From Siphonodentalium dalli (Eukaryota > Mollusca > Scaphopoda > Gadilida > Siphonodentaliidae): DNA of 64,000 nt. The position numbers were made by a program, and so were the translations under genes. Within the stretch, counting starts at the first letter, position 1, and each line of letters opens with the position of its first letter. Location: contig CP136066.1 in NCBI GenBank assembly GCA_032622095.1, positions 169,146,664 to 169,210,663 of the forward strand, read 5' to 3'. The notes beneath the pieces were generated by a model that did no database searches, had not been told where the DNA came from, and was given only the letters and a program-made list of their open reading frames with translations. Shown piece after piece: positions 10,478 through 21,065 of the stretch.

Positions 10478-12449
10478 CTGTTTTCACCACCAGTCTGTCG
10501 AAGATTTCGATAACTTCGGCCAACGGCTTTCTTTCCTCGACATGTTCGATAACAATTTCACCGAAAGACTGATCTGGAAGGAGAGAGAAAGCCTATTGTT
10601 TCTCACATCAACACGAGCTACGACAAAAGGGTGACTATTACGATGAGATTGTCCTTCCCACTCAATCAATTCACAGTAAAAATATATTCGGTCCGAAACA
10701 TTCGTGATGTCCTGGCTAGTAATAAGAGAACAGAATAAAAGCGAATATAATGGTTCTGAAAACGCATTCAATTAACGTGGATTGAACAGCCCGTACACGC
10801 ATGTCATCCCATATGGACCCCTATCTCAAATTTTACAAGGGAATATCCGAGCCGACATGCACGTGCACGATATACACACGCCTTCAATCGAAGGCTTGTT
10901 TGGTTGTTTTACTTGATCATATATAGACAATGTTTAGCTAAATATTGTGTATATCGTCAAGTAAAACAATCGTACAAGTCTAATGTGAACCAAAGCATTC
11001 TATCGACAGCGAATATCATAGCAGTAACGAAGAAGAGCTTTGTCGCAACTCGTGGGCCAAAGGAACGCAGAAGAGAAATAATATACATGTACGTAGCTCC
11101 ACCAGTGGCGGCACGATAAAGCTGATAACAAGTGCTGCAATATCGGAGAACCAACACGCGGCAAAGAAACCACATACACATTAATCTTCTGGTGAAATGA
11201 TATATAGTGCTAAAGAACACAAACATAGTTTTGAGTCCTTCGGTCGGCATTATATACAGAAATCCGGAACTCAATTAATTCAAGTGTTTCATATCCAGCT
11301 ATCGATGTCTAGGGACATCATTTTCAGAGCATAAGTTAGAAAGGTCATATAATACACATGAGCATATTCAATTCCACACAACTTATATCTTCATCACCTC
11401 TCGATAACGATTGAAGCTACAGTAAATGTTTCTATAAAGTATTCTTGATAATCCTACTCGTGCGAACCAGCGATTAAGCAATAGTAAATCACGAGATTTG
11501 GGGAATAACACATGTTCACACTTGACTTTGTAAGCCAGTGCATTATCGAATATGTGTTAGTTTCGCTATGGGACACTCCCATTTATAAAATAATGCATTG
11601 GCACATGGTCCTAATGCTGCACAAGCGCAGTTCCCGTTATGAAGGGGTTAACGCGTGTGAACAGTGTCTAAAACGATCAAGCCATTGTATAGGCCTAATT
11701 AGTTGACTTCGAATAAATATATACTATGAATTGCTGAGAATTAAAGAGATACTTACGCCAATTTCAATACATTCCCGATAATAACAACGATCTAATATCG
11801 ACAATATATTTCTGAATGTCATCGAGGTGGGTTGATGATGTGGGATCATGCAGTGGGTTCATGAAGAGGGTTCATGAAGTGGGTTCATAGAGTGGGTTCG
11901 TGAAATGTGTTCAAGTGATATAACACACACAAATCTGTAAAACGACTCATCATCAACAAATTAATTAATGATATTATTGAATTTGAGCCATGGACTAGTG
12001 CACAATACACTTGTGTGCTCTATGAACGATACAAACAACATGATAATTATAATGAAAATGAGTTAATGAATCGAACCATAAACTAATTTTCATATAGTAC
12101 ATGAGTGTATTGTGCATTTATTCCCCGCACAAATTAATTAATTTGTTGCATTCTGTTCAGTATAGTGGATTTCTGTATACATGTAGTTCCCCTTTAAGTC
12201 GTATGAGATGAAAAATAAGGCAATAACGAAACGATAAACAAACTTCAAATAAATACGACGTTAGTTTTTACCTGATGCAAGATCTCCTGAAACTGGTGTG
12301 TAATTGGCGGGAGACGAGTCGTCATAGAGATCGAGAATATATCGCATGAGACAATGTAGTTCCTCCTCCCTAGCTTCCCTAGACTCAATACGGTGACATT
12401 CTTGTGAAAACGTCTCGAGAAAAGACAGATCATACCCCGGTGTAGGCAT
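10478..12449 (-). CDS. First two coding exons of an unrecognised spliced gene
   Basis: Exon 1 runs from the ATG at 12449 to 12272 (59 codons plus one base) and stops at a CAG|GTAAAA donor. Exon 2 is 10573-10478, preceded by a pyrimidine-rich acceptor ending CTCTCCTTCCAG and closed by an ACAG|GTATGG donor. Exon 1 leaves phase 1, and exon 2 opens in that phase with no stop. The peptide is acidic and helix-prone: MPTPGYDLSFLETFSQECHR opens it, REAREEELHCLMRYILDLYD follows, and exon 2 gives GEIVIEHVEERKPLAEVIEI. I do not recognise the family. The 3' part below 10478 was not found. The 1.7-kb intron carries a MITE fragment and a 13-bp minisatellite. Matching phase, splice signals and composition make a real gene likely; function is unknown. 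Confidence 0.55.
11826..11915. repeat. Minisatellite, 13-bp unit GTGGGTTCATGAA
   Basis: About six imperfect tandem units with variants GTGGGTTGATGAT, GTGGGATCATGCA and GAGGGTTCATGAA. Confidence 0.75.
11953..12197. mobile_element. AGGGGTACTG-family TTAA MITE, left-truncated copy 2
   Basis: Shares TTTGAGCCATGGACTAGTGC, the central ATAATTATAATGAAAATGA and the right end CCCCTTTAA with the copy at 3808-4171. The left terminus is missing. TTAA at 12194-12197 marks the right border. Confidence 0.65.
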
Positions 12450-15006
12450 TGTATGATGTATTCCCTAGAGTGTACGCTTCGATAATGAACCACACAAGGA
12501 AATTACTCGTATATATATGTGCATATGATATATACATGTTCGTGGGGACGCAATCGTTACATTAAATTTATGTGACCACAACCTGTGGCCAAAACTATGA
12601 GACCGTATAATTGTAATTACAAGGTTGTGTGAGGCGCACAGGTGTTCTGTACAATCGACCACTGTGTTATAATAGTGTATATTATACCCGTGTGCTCGTG
12701 GGGTCACAACCGATGGGTGATTTTCTTTCACTAGAACGGCATTCACACTGCGGCATTCAAGTGGTATTCTGGGGCAAAGAACATAATGTCTCGAGAAATT
12801 CCATTTGCACGCCCCTTAGGTTGGAAATTTCCAATTGATTTCCACTTTAATCCGAAAATAGGAAACATTCGACTTTTGATCGACAAACAACTAAATCGAA
12901 TATAAAACAAATATAACACAATCTATTTCAAGCCAATCGTGAAATTTTCAACTGCTGAATATTTTAACCAAAGTATCGGGGTGGCGTGACACACCGCACC
13001 CTCCTTCGCCATGTTCCTGCACGCATGTAACCTTCCATTGAGCGAAATGACAAAGTGGTCACTTTTTTCGAAAATATTATATACACCTATGTTATAATTT
13101 AATCATACATGCATATATGGGAGTGGCAAAAATAACATGATGTTTTTTTTTAAATCGGAGGACCCCACCCCTGTGAAGTATTTTAGAGTTGGGTATATGG
13201 TTTGGTTTATGAAATGGTGTGGTATTGCATGTATCTGACTACATATAGCTTATGTATGTATGCAGGGTGTGACGACATAGGCTTGTGAGTCTCATTCCAC
13301 ACAGCTTCGGTTAAATTTGTCAACAGTTGGAAATTATAAACCTGACATAATATTAATTGAAAGTTTCACGGCAACAAAAAGTTGAAATTGTTCTCGTATA
13401 TAACTAAATGTAGTGTGAATTTCTTGTTTTAGACCAACAACGGAAAATTTCCCTACATGTGTTCGAAATTTTGGTATGAAATCGACATTAGTTGGAAATT
13501 GTCGAACCTTATGGGGTATATGTTGTATAGTTTGCAGTGTCTCAACCATCTTCCGATGGTCAGTCAAAAATAAAAATCAAGGCATTTGAGGGGTACCTGT
13601 TGGGAAATTCAAAGCCATGGGGAGAAGTGCAAATAAATTTTTCTAACCCGGGAGTTTGCCCTGGTTCATTGCGAGGGATGCAGTTGGAAAATCCAATATG
13701 GACATCCCCCGTCAACGGAGACCCTCTAGCCAGATAACTGGGCAAATTATCCATAGCATACCCCAGCGATTCTGGCAAAACAACTAGAAATGGAAATACA
13801 TGGTACGACTTGAATTATTGGGACAGACGATAACCCGATCGCAAGAACGGTTGCGACGTACTCACTGTGCGATTATTTAACGGATGCCGATGACCTCTAA
13901 TCAAAGTGAACATGGATCACAAACAAACAATGACGCATCAATGAGTGTCTCTGGTGAATATTGTTTTTGATTGGTCAATCAAGTAATATGTGGCGAACAT
14001 ATTATTTTATTGGTCGCCGTGTGAACGCGGAATCACAATATGGCATCCACACTATTAGAATACATGCAAGCAGAACATTACAAACACAATAGAAAGGCTC
14101 CATCGCTGAACAACGTAACAGAGATAGATACATGGAGATACGTATACGTGTGGATGCTGTGTGAGGCCATATCAAGTAAAAGACAGACAATGACCACCAG
14201 TTGAAGTTGCCCAACATCCTTGAATGTGTGAATAGGAACACGTACAGCCTAAGTCGGTGAGTACGTAACATACAGATGAACTTGTGCATATCATCAACAA
14301 GTCTGGGTATATTGGGCCATATTGCATGAATAGAAATTAATAAATATGCAGGACTAGGTTATTTCCAACTGAAAGGGCATTTTCATGGATCCGAGTTTGA
14401 TAAACTTGCAGAAATGTTCGATATCCCAAAGTAAATGAAACCTATATAAACTATAATAATAAAATAATGTATATAATTATAACTTTGTCGTCCATGTGAC
14501 TCAAACGAAATACAGGAAAGAAACACTTTGTGTTGAATATAACAAATATATACCGGCACCGTATAATATCACACTAATATCGGAGGGCTAAAACACATGC
14601 ATGAAATAGAAATTTAGCTGATCAAGACAGCACACACGTATGACAAACGTGCATTTCACAAAGACCATGTATATATTTGGAACATATAGAGAAATCAATT
14701 TACGTTTATGACCGCTCACCTAGACACAACGTTGAATAGAGCCTTAATTTAATCACATATTTATGGCATGCACATGTCAAATAACATATGGATGCAGAAG
14801 ACGCGCGTCTGATTTAACAACCAGTTGTAACTGATAGCAGATTTACGACCCAACGGCCCATGCACCGTTGTCCATGGATACATTAATTTGGACACCCCCT
14901 ACAGATAACTATTATGTAATTATGTACACTGCATATGTGTGATTCACACTTAGCAAATTTACATTGATATAATATGCTATATAGATATATAGAGATATAT
15001 ATGCCT
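12450..15006. other. Upstream/intergenic stretch
   Basis: No gene or named repeat recognised. A 55-codon plus-strand ORF at 14040-14204 (MASTLLEYMQAEHYKHNRKA at its start) has coding-like composition and an internal GTAAAAG donor-like site, but nothing corroborates it. Opposite-strand ORFs at 13537-13778 overlap and are unconvincing. Confidence 0.3.
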
Positions 15007-15525
15007 GCGTACATTCATATCGAATTCGGCAGCAGCGTATGGGTTAATTTATTCACTTCCGTTGCAGCTAGCGACTTGTCCGATCGTCCATGGATGCATA
15101 GGGGTATTCACTTCATGATATAATGTCCATTTCCGTGGTCAGGCAGCCAGGGGAGGTGCGGTCGGTGCCTTTTTGGATTTTGCGTACCTGGCGGAACCGG
15201 CCGCAAGTTAGGGGTTAACAGTACGGTGTCCGCTCGAGCTATCGACTTGGTGATTTGAACTTTGGTACATTTAGGTCTATTCTGCACGATAGTGCAAACC
15301 CCATCACGCTCCGACCCCTGTTGGTGGTGCGGTCGGCGGGTGTTAATTTCGGCGTTTATGCGTACATTCATAGCGAATTCGGCAGCAGCATATGGGTTAA
15401 TTTATTCACTTCCGCTGCAGCTAGCGACTTGTCCGATCGCCCATGAATGCATACGGGTATTCACTTCATGATATAATGTCCATTTCCGTGGTCAGGCAGC
15501 CAGGGGAGGTGCGGTCTGTGCTTTT
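15007..15525. repeat. ~353-bp satellite, unit 1 and start of unit 2
   Basis: Unit 1 is 15007-15359; unit 2 starts at 15360 with the same GCGTACATTCATA(T/G)CGAATTC. Shared landmarks are AGCTAGCGACTTGTCCGATC, GTCAGGCAGCCAGGGGAGGT, GTCCGCTCGAGCTATCGACT and TCTGCACGATAGTGCAAACC. Unit 2 is broken at 15525 by one insertion and at 16442 by another. Confidence 0.8.
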
Positions 15526-16338
15526 GTTATACCCCCCGCAACGAAGTTAGGGGGGTATACTGGAGTCAGCTCGTCCGTCCGTCCGTCTGTCGACCGTCCG
15601 TGGACACAAATTTGTCCGGAGTTTTTCTCAGTCGTTTTTTGATCAATTTCCGTGAAACTTGGCACAGACATCAACCACCATGGGAACCTGTGCACCCACG
15701 TTTATGACGTGTGTCGGACATTTTTTGGTGGAGTTATCCCCCTTTTTCGACTTAGAAAATTTTCGCAACATGTATACTTTTGTCCGAGCTTTTATTCCTA
15801 CATTTTTCGGTCAATGTTTTTTAATCTTGGCACTGATATTTAGTACCATGGGAACCTGTGCACCTGCGATTATGACGTCTATCCGACATTTTTTGTGTGG
15901 AGTTATTCCCCTTTTTCGACTTAGAATGTTTTTTCGCAACATACATAATTTTGTCCAAGCTTTTATTCCTAAATGTTTCTGTCAAGAGGTTTAAGCATGT
16001 ACCTTTATTTTACATGATACTTACTTATTATTGAATTATTCACACTTATGTACTCCGCAGAACAACAAAACAGGTACGGCAAACATCGTCTGAAATGAGA
16101 TCTCGTCAACTCTCGTAGCGTTCGCGATATCTCCTCGAGGCGTTATAGAGCGAGCACTGTGAGTCTCGCATACTCCGGATTAACGTACTTGGTTTAAGAT
16201 TAGGGTTATGGTTGTACACCTGCAATGGGAACTGTTATTTTATTATTTTAACTAAATGTTTACTGACATTCGAAACATCTTAGTATTTTAAAAACAGGGG
16301 GGTATCCGTAGTCCCATTGGGACAGTCACACCTCTAGT
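15526..16338. mobile_element. Hairpin-headed TACCCCCC element inserted in the satellite
   Basis: About 813 bp absent from satellite unit 1 at the same point (CTTTT|TGGATT). It starts GTTATACCCCCC and forms a 9-bp stem ATACCCCCC/GGGGGGTAT, then a (CGTC)n tract, then a ~175-bp segment present twice (about 15651-15806 and 15826-15985, sharing ACCATGGGAACCTGTGCACC). It ends GGGGGGTATCCGTAGTCCCA...CACACCTCTAGT. The 111-codon ORF at 15659-15994 is a translation of the internal repeat. No clear target duplication. The left border of the tandem duplication (16208) falls inside it. Confidence 0.65.
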
Positions 16339-16442
16339 TGGATTGTGCGTACCTGGCGGAACCGGCCGCAAGTTAGGAGTTAACAGTACCGTGTCCGCTC
16401 GAGCTATCGACTTGGGGGTTGGAACTTTGGTACATTTAGGTC
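16339..16442. repeat. ~353-bp satellite, middle part of unit 2
   Basis: Resumes with TGGATTGTGCGTACCTGGCG and ends with TACATTTAGGTC, where the foldback element is inserted. 15360-15525 plus this piece plus 18429-18510 add up to 352 bp, one base from unit 1. Confidence 0.8.
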
Positions 16443-18420
16443 GGGTGTGACTAATTACCGCCCGGGCGCCCCCACGGGCCCGTGGACACTATATATCGAC
16501 GTTATAAGGTAGCGACATGCCACCAGAGGGCAACATAGAAGATTTTACTCGCTCGCTCGTCTCCGGTCGGTGTTATTAACCCCGAAAATGCCGATATTGG
16601 CTAAGAGAGCCCGGTAGATCTCGGGTGATCCCGGGTGTCTTCGTGTGTTTTCGGACAGTATATACCACCTGAGTGTGACTTCCAAATATTGACTCGCTGA
16701 CGCATCCACGGCCGATGTTATTAACCCCTCAAAATCCGGTAAAATACCATATAAACAAAAAGAGCCCGGGACCGCCCGGGCGCCCCCATAGGCCCGTGGA
16801 CACTATATCTCGACGTTATAACGTAGCGACATACCCCACGAAGTTAACCTAGAAAATTTTACTCGATCGCTCGTCTCTGGCCGGTTTTATTAACCCCGCA
16901 AATGCCGATATTGGCTAAGAGAGCCCGGGTGTCTTCGTATGTTTTCGGACAGTATAGTTTGGTGATGCGTGGTAGTGCAATAACACCTGATTGTGACTTC
17001 CAAATATTGACTCGTTGGCGCATCCACGGCCGATGTTATCAACCCCTCAAAATCCGGTAAATACCATATAAACAAAAAGAGCCCGGGGCCGCCCTGGACC
17101 GCCCCGGCACCCCCATGGACCCGTGGACACTATATCTCGACGTTATAACGTAGCGGCATACCACACGAGGTCAACCTAGAAGATTTAACAAGCTCGATCG
17201 TATCCGGCCGGTGTTTTATTTACCCCCCCCCCCCACCCCCAACAATATTGACGGCGTCTCGAAACTGTAAGCAAGACTATAGTCGTTTTTATTTACAAGC
17301 ATACAATTCTCCTAGTATTGCTATGAAATAAATTGAAAGTGACTCATGTATTAATCCCTCAGCTGGTATGTCGCTACATAATAACGTCGAGATATGGTGT
17401 CGACGGGCCCATTGGGGCGCCCGGCCTCTCACGGGCTCTTATTGTTGATACGGTATTTCACCTGATTTTTAGGGGTTAATGACATCGGTCGTGGACGCGT
17501 CAGCGAGTCAATATTTGGATGTCACACTCAGGTGTATTGCACTACCACAGTGCACATCACCAAAATATACTGTCCGAAAATACACGAAGACGCCCGGCCT
17601 CCCCGGGCATTCTTAGCCAATATCGGCATTTGTCGGGTTAATAACACCGACCGGAGACGATCGAGCTTGTTAAATGTTCTAGGTTGACCTCGTGGGGTAT
17701 GCCGCTACGTTATAACGTCGAGATATAGTGTCTACGGGTCCATGGGGGTGGTCCCGGGCGGTCTCGGGCTCTTTATGTTTATATTGTATTTTACCGGATT
17801 TTGAGGGGTTAATAACATCGGCCGTCGACGCGTCAACGAGTCAGTATTTGGAATTCACACTCAGGTGTTATTCCACTACCACGCATCACCAAAATATACT
17901 GTCCGAAAAAACACGAAGACACCCGGGCTCTCCCGGGCTCTCTTAACCAATATCGGCATTTGCGGAGTTAATAACACCGACCGGAGACGAGCGAGCTTGT
18001 TAAATTTTCTAGTTTGACCTCGTGTGGTATGCCGCTACGTTATAACGTCGAGATATAGTGTCCACGGGTCCATGGGGGCGGTCCCGGGCTCTTTTTGTTT
18101 ATATTATATTTTACCGGATTTTGAGGGGTTAATAACATCGGCCGTGGACGCGTCAACGGGTCATTATTTGGAAGTCACACTCAGGTGGTATTGCACCACC
18201 ACGTATCACCAAAATATACTGTCCGAAAACACACGAAGACACCGGGCTCCCCCGGGTTCTCTTAGCCAATATCGGCATTTGCGGGGTTAGTAACACCGGC
18301 CGGAGACGAGCGAGCGAGTAAAATCTTCTAGGTTGCCCTCAGGTGGCATGTCGCTACCTTATAACGTCGAGATATAGTGGGCGGTCCCCAGGTGGTCCCG
18401 GGTGGTAATTAGTCACACCG
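16443..18420. mobile_element. Foldback DNA transposon, copy A, with 8-bp target duplication
   Basis: 1978 bp bounded by TTTAGGTC at 16435-16442 and 18421-18428; uninterrupted satellite monomers carry that site once. The termini are inverted: GGTGTGACTAATTACC at the left, GGTAATTAGTCACACC at the right. Each arm is built of tandem subunits of about 310-340 bp with landmarks ATCTCGACGTTATAACG, GTTATTAACCCC, TGCCGATATTGGC and GTGTTTTCGGACAGTATA. The left arm (16443-17216) and right arm (17364-18420) run in opposite directions around a loop that begins with a poly-C tract. No transposase; ORFs inside translate repeats. Non-autonomous; an 8-bp duplication is compatible with hAT- or P-like (Galileo) machinery, not decided here. 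Confidence 0.8.
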
Positions 18421-18820
18421 TTTAGGTCTATTCTGCACGATAGTGCAAACCCCATCACGCTAGGAGCCATGTTGGCGGTGCGGTCGGCGGGTGTTAATTT
18501 CGGCGTTTTTGCGTACATTCCTAGCGAATTCGGCATAGCGTATGGGGTAATTTATCCACTTCTGCTGCAGCTAGCGACTTGTCCGATCGCCCATGGATGT
18601 ATATGGGTATTCACTGCATGATATAATGTCCATTTGCGTCGTCAGGCAGCCAGGGGAGGTGCCTTTTTGGATTTTGAAGTTAAGGGTTAACAGTGCCGTG
18701 TCCGCTCGAGCTATCGACTTTGGAATTGGAACTTTGGTACATTCAGGTCTATTCTGCACGATAGTGCAAACCCCATCACGCTCGGACCCCTGGGGCGGTG
18801 CGGTCCGCTTTTTGTAGGAC
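18421..18820. repeat. ~353-bp satellite, end of unit 2 and unit 3 (copy A)
   Basis: 18421-18428 is the target duplication, 18429-18510 completes unit 2, and unit 3 starts at 18511 with GCGTACATTCCTAGCGAATT, continuing to about 18820. Unit 3 lacks a short segment after CTTTTTGGATTTT compared with unit 1. Confidence 0.75.
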
Positions 18821-18868
18821 CGGCATCGGGTCATGGTTCCTAGGAATCCAGGTTGCTGCTCAGTCGGT

Positions 18869-19175
18869 CAGGTGCATAGCGCATTATTGATATATTATCT
18901 ATATTTCGACGATAAATATAGCATTTTGGGGGTCTAGGTAAAAGGCGGACACATAGTGCCCAAGAGTCCCGGTCCGTCATTCAGACAGCCAGGTGCATAG
19001 CGCATTATTGATATGTTATCTATATTTCGGCGAGAAATATAGCAGTTTCTGGGTAAAAGGCGGACACGGAGTTTGTAATAGCATGTGTATACATCGTGCC
19101 CGTGAGTCTCAGACGGACAGGTGCATAGCGCATTATTGATATCTATATTTCGACGATATATATAGCTGGGTAAAA
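18869..19175. repeat. Three ~121-128-bp tandem repeats with hairpins, copy A
   Basis: CAGGTGCATAGCGCATTATT starts units at 18869, 18990 and 19118. Each carries a hairpin with stems CTATATTT and AAATATAG around a CGACG-like loop (18899-18921, 19020-19042, 19143-19165; the third is mutated). Stem pairing is largely kept between diverged units. Confidence 0.7.
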
Positions 19176-20697
19176 CACGAATGTGTTAATACCGTTTCTA
19201 TGATGGTCCCCCCACCCCCTTTGTCGGAGAATGTAGTTACAGGCGTGTCATATGCTAAGCCACTAAAACCGACGGTAAGCTGATTCCCAAACTACTCTAG
19301 TTCTCGTTATAGGTGTGATGTGATAAGTGACGTTAAACCTCCCACGTGCTGATTGAATCTGCTATTCAGTTTCATAATATGATCCCAGTGTCACACAAAT
19401 GAGTTCAACGCCTAATTAACCAGGGGTATTGTGGAACATATTATAACACGAATCATTAATAATAAAAAAAACTGTTATGCAACCCGTTAGTTCGAGACAG
19501 AAACAATATCACGACAAACAGTTTCCTGAAACATAATAATATATTATTTAATTAGTTCATTTAAACAATGCTTTCTATATATGATACAATAATGCATTTC
19601 TTCTTACAATATCAAGTAATGGCTGTTTCCTGTTTTAGTTCTAGAACCGACTATTCAAAACAAAAAGCGCTTTAAACCCAATGCATTGCAAAAACGTCAG
19701 TGACCAGCTGTATAAGAAAGGTAAGATACATGTAATACAAATGTTGTGCTTCGAATGGATGCAGATTAAATCATTTTTCATTATAACTCTGCTTTTATCG
19801 ATTGTTTAATGTATATGAGTTCAATTTGTTCTACAAACAGCGTAAAACAATAAAGAGCGTTTTGTGTTCCACATGGTAAAATTGAAGAGCGTTTGTGTCT
19901 CATTGGAATATAATCAATAGTGCAGTTCAATTAAGTTGTGCTTGTTGTTGAAAAACAATGACTCGCATATATATGTCGAAAGACATCTGAAATCCAACCA
20001 ACCATGCAAAAACCTGCGTTCTTCAAAACAATTCCACACTCTTTCTATGTGATGCTTCGTGATCGTGGGCATCATATGCCATGGCGATTTAGGTCAACGA
20101 TTCGTTGATGTAAACATATTTTATTCCAATTCTGATACATGTGACACATATGAACATATATTTTGACAATATTGTATAGATAGGTGAATTGGAAAATGGA
20201 TTAAATAACAAGTCCATGGACTTTTATTAAGTTTGCTCCCCAAACGATTCGTTATGCTGGAGAGCCGGATATTTCTGAGAAACACCCACGACCCAATATT
20301 ACTTTTGCTCTGTCGTAATTGTCAGAAAGATAAGATCTTATTCCAGTTACACGCCATCAACCACAGTGTGAATTATAATTCTGTAAAACAAAATACGACA
20401 TACGCGTACCGGTAGGTTCGTCGAATCGCGACACTCTGGAGCTCTTCTCTAGTGAGACCACGCCCATGCGTGTTACAGGTGGTAAATTCCAGCACATTCC
20501 CGTCGAACATCTCGCGCGAAGATACGCAAACCACGCCCATATGGACACCAATTATGCAATGTTCTTTGTGATCTCACACAGACTAATGAACACTAATTTG
20601 CGTAGCCCAATGGCCTGCTCGTGTGTGTTGTCAATCATACCAGTCCACACAATGGTCAGTTCGGCAGAATTTCATATATGGTGGTATGGATTATGGG
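19176..20697. other. Non-coding stretch of unit A
   Basis: AT-rich with no recognised gene. A minus-strand open stretch about 20390-20550 (with EFTTCNTHGRGLTREELQS) lacks splice support. Copy B lacks 8 bp (TAATTTGC) near 20600. Confidence 0.35.
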
Positions 20698-21065
20698 TGC
20701 ACTGACACCGTCAACCAAGCCAACCAACAGCCAAATCCAACAGCCTCGACTCCTCCACCACGCTTCCACTGCTTTGCCTCCAAATACAACAGCCTCAACA
20801 ACCGATTTTCATCGAAGAATTAAAGAAAGGGTGAAGGGAACTGCACAATGCATTCCGACCATCCTAACCGGCCTGCGGCCGGAAACTACACTACACGGGT
20901 GCACTGACAAGGGTGAAGGGAACTGCACAATGCATTCCGACCATCCTAACCGGCCTGCGGCCGGAAACTACACAACAAGGGTGCACTGACAGAACTGTGA
21001 AGGGACCTGCAAAATGCAGTCCGACCATCCAACCCGGCCTTCGACTGGAAACGAGTCGACTGCAG
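20698..21065. repeat. Array of LINE 3' tails, copy A
   Basis: TGCACTGACA occurs at 20698, 20900 and 20982, each followed by a LINE 3' UTR piece with GAAGGGAACTGCACAATGCA and a hairpin CCGGCC-TGC-GGCCGG (the last is GGCCTTCGACTGG). The same UTR ends the reverse-transcriptase-bearing insert in unit B. This looks like serial 5'-truncated insertions into the same site or amplification of the tail. Confidence 0.7.

Larger units (their letters stand above)
10574..12271. other. Intron of the unrecognised gene
   Basis: Lies between the acceptor at 10574 and the donor at 12271. Two overlapping ORFs near 10904-11274 on opposite strands have no splice support. A minisatellite and a MITE fragment, listed separately, fill part of it. 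Confidence 0.45.

Noticed and set aside
15659-15994. 111-codon plus-strand ORF with repeated MGTCAP segment
   Set aside because: The protein repeat simply mirrors the duplicated ~175-bp core of a non-coding element.
17728-18290. ORFs of 72 and 88 codons sharing PDFEGLITSAVDAST
   Set aside because: They translate tandem subunits of the foldback arm; other units have stops and the same DNA is present in inverted orientation.
18869-19175. Regular repeats considered as a CRISPR-like array
   Set aside because: Units are ~121-128 bp with long diverged linkers in a eukaryotic, transposon-rich context; no short constant repeats with unique spacers.
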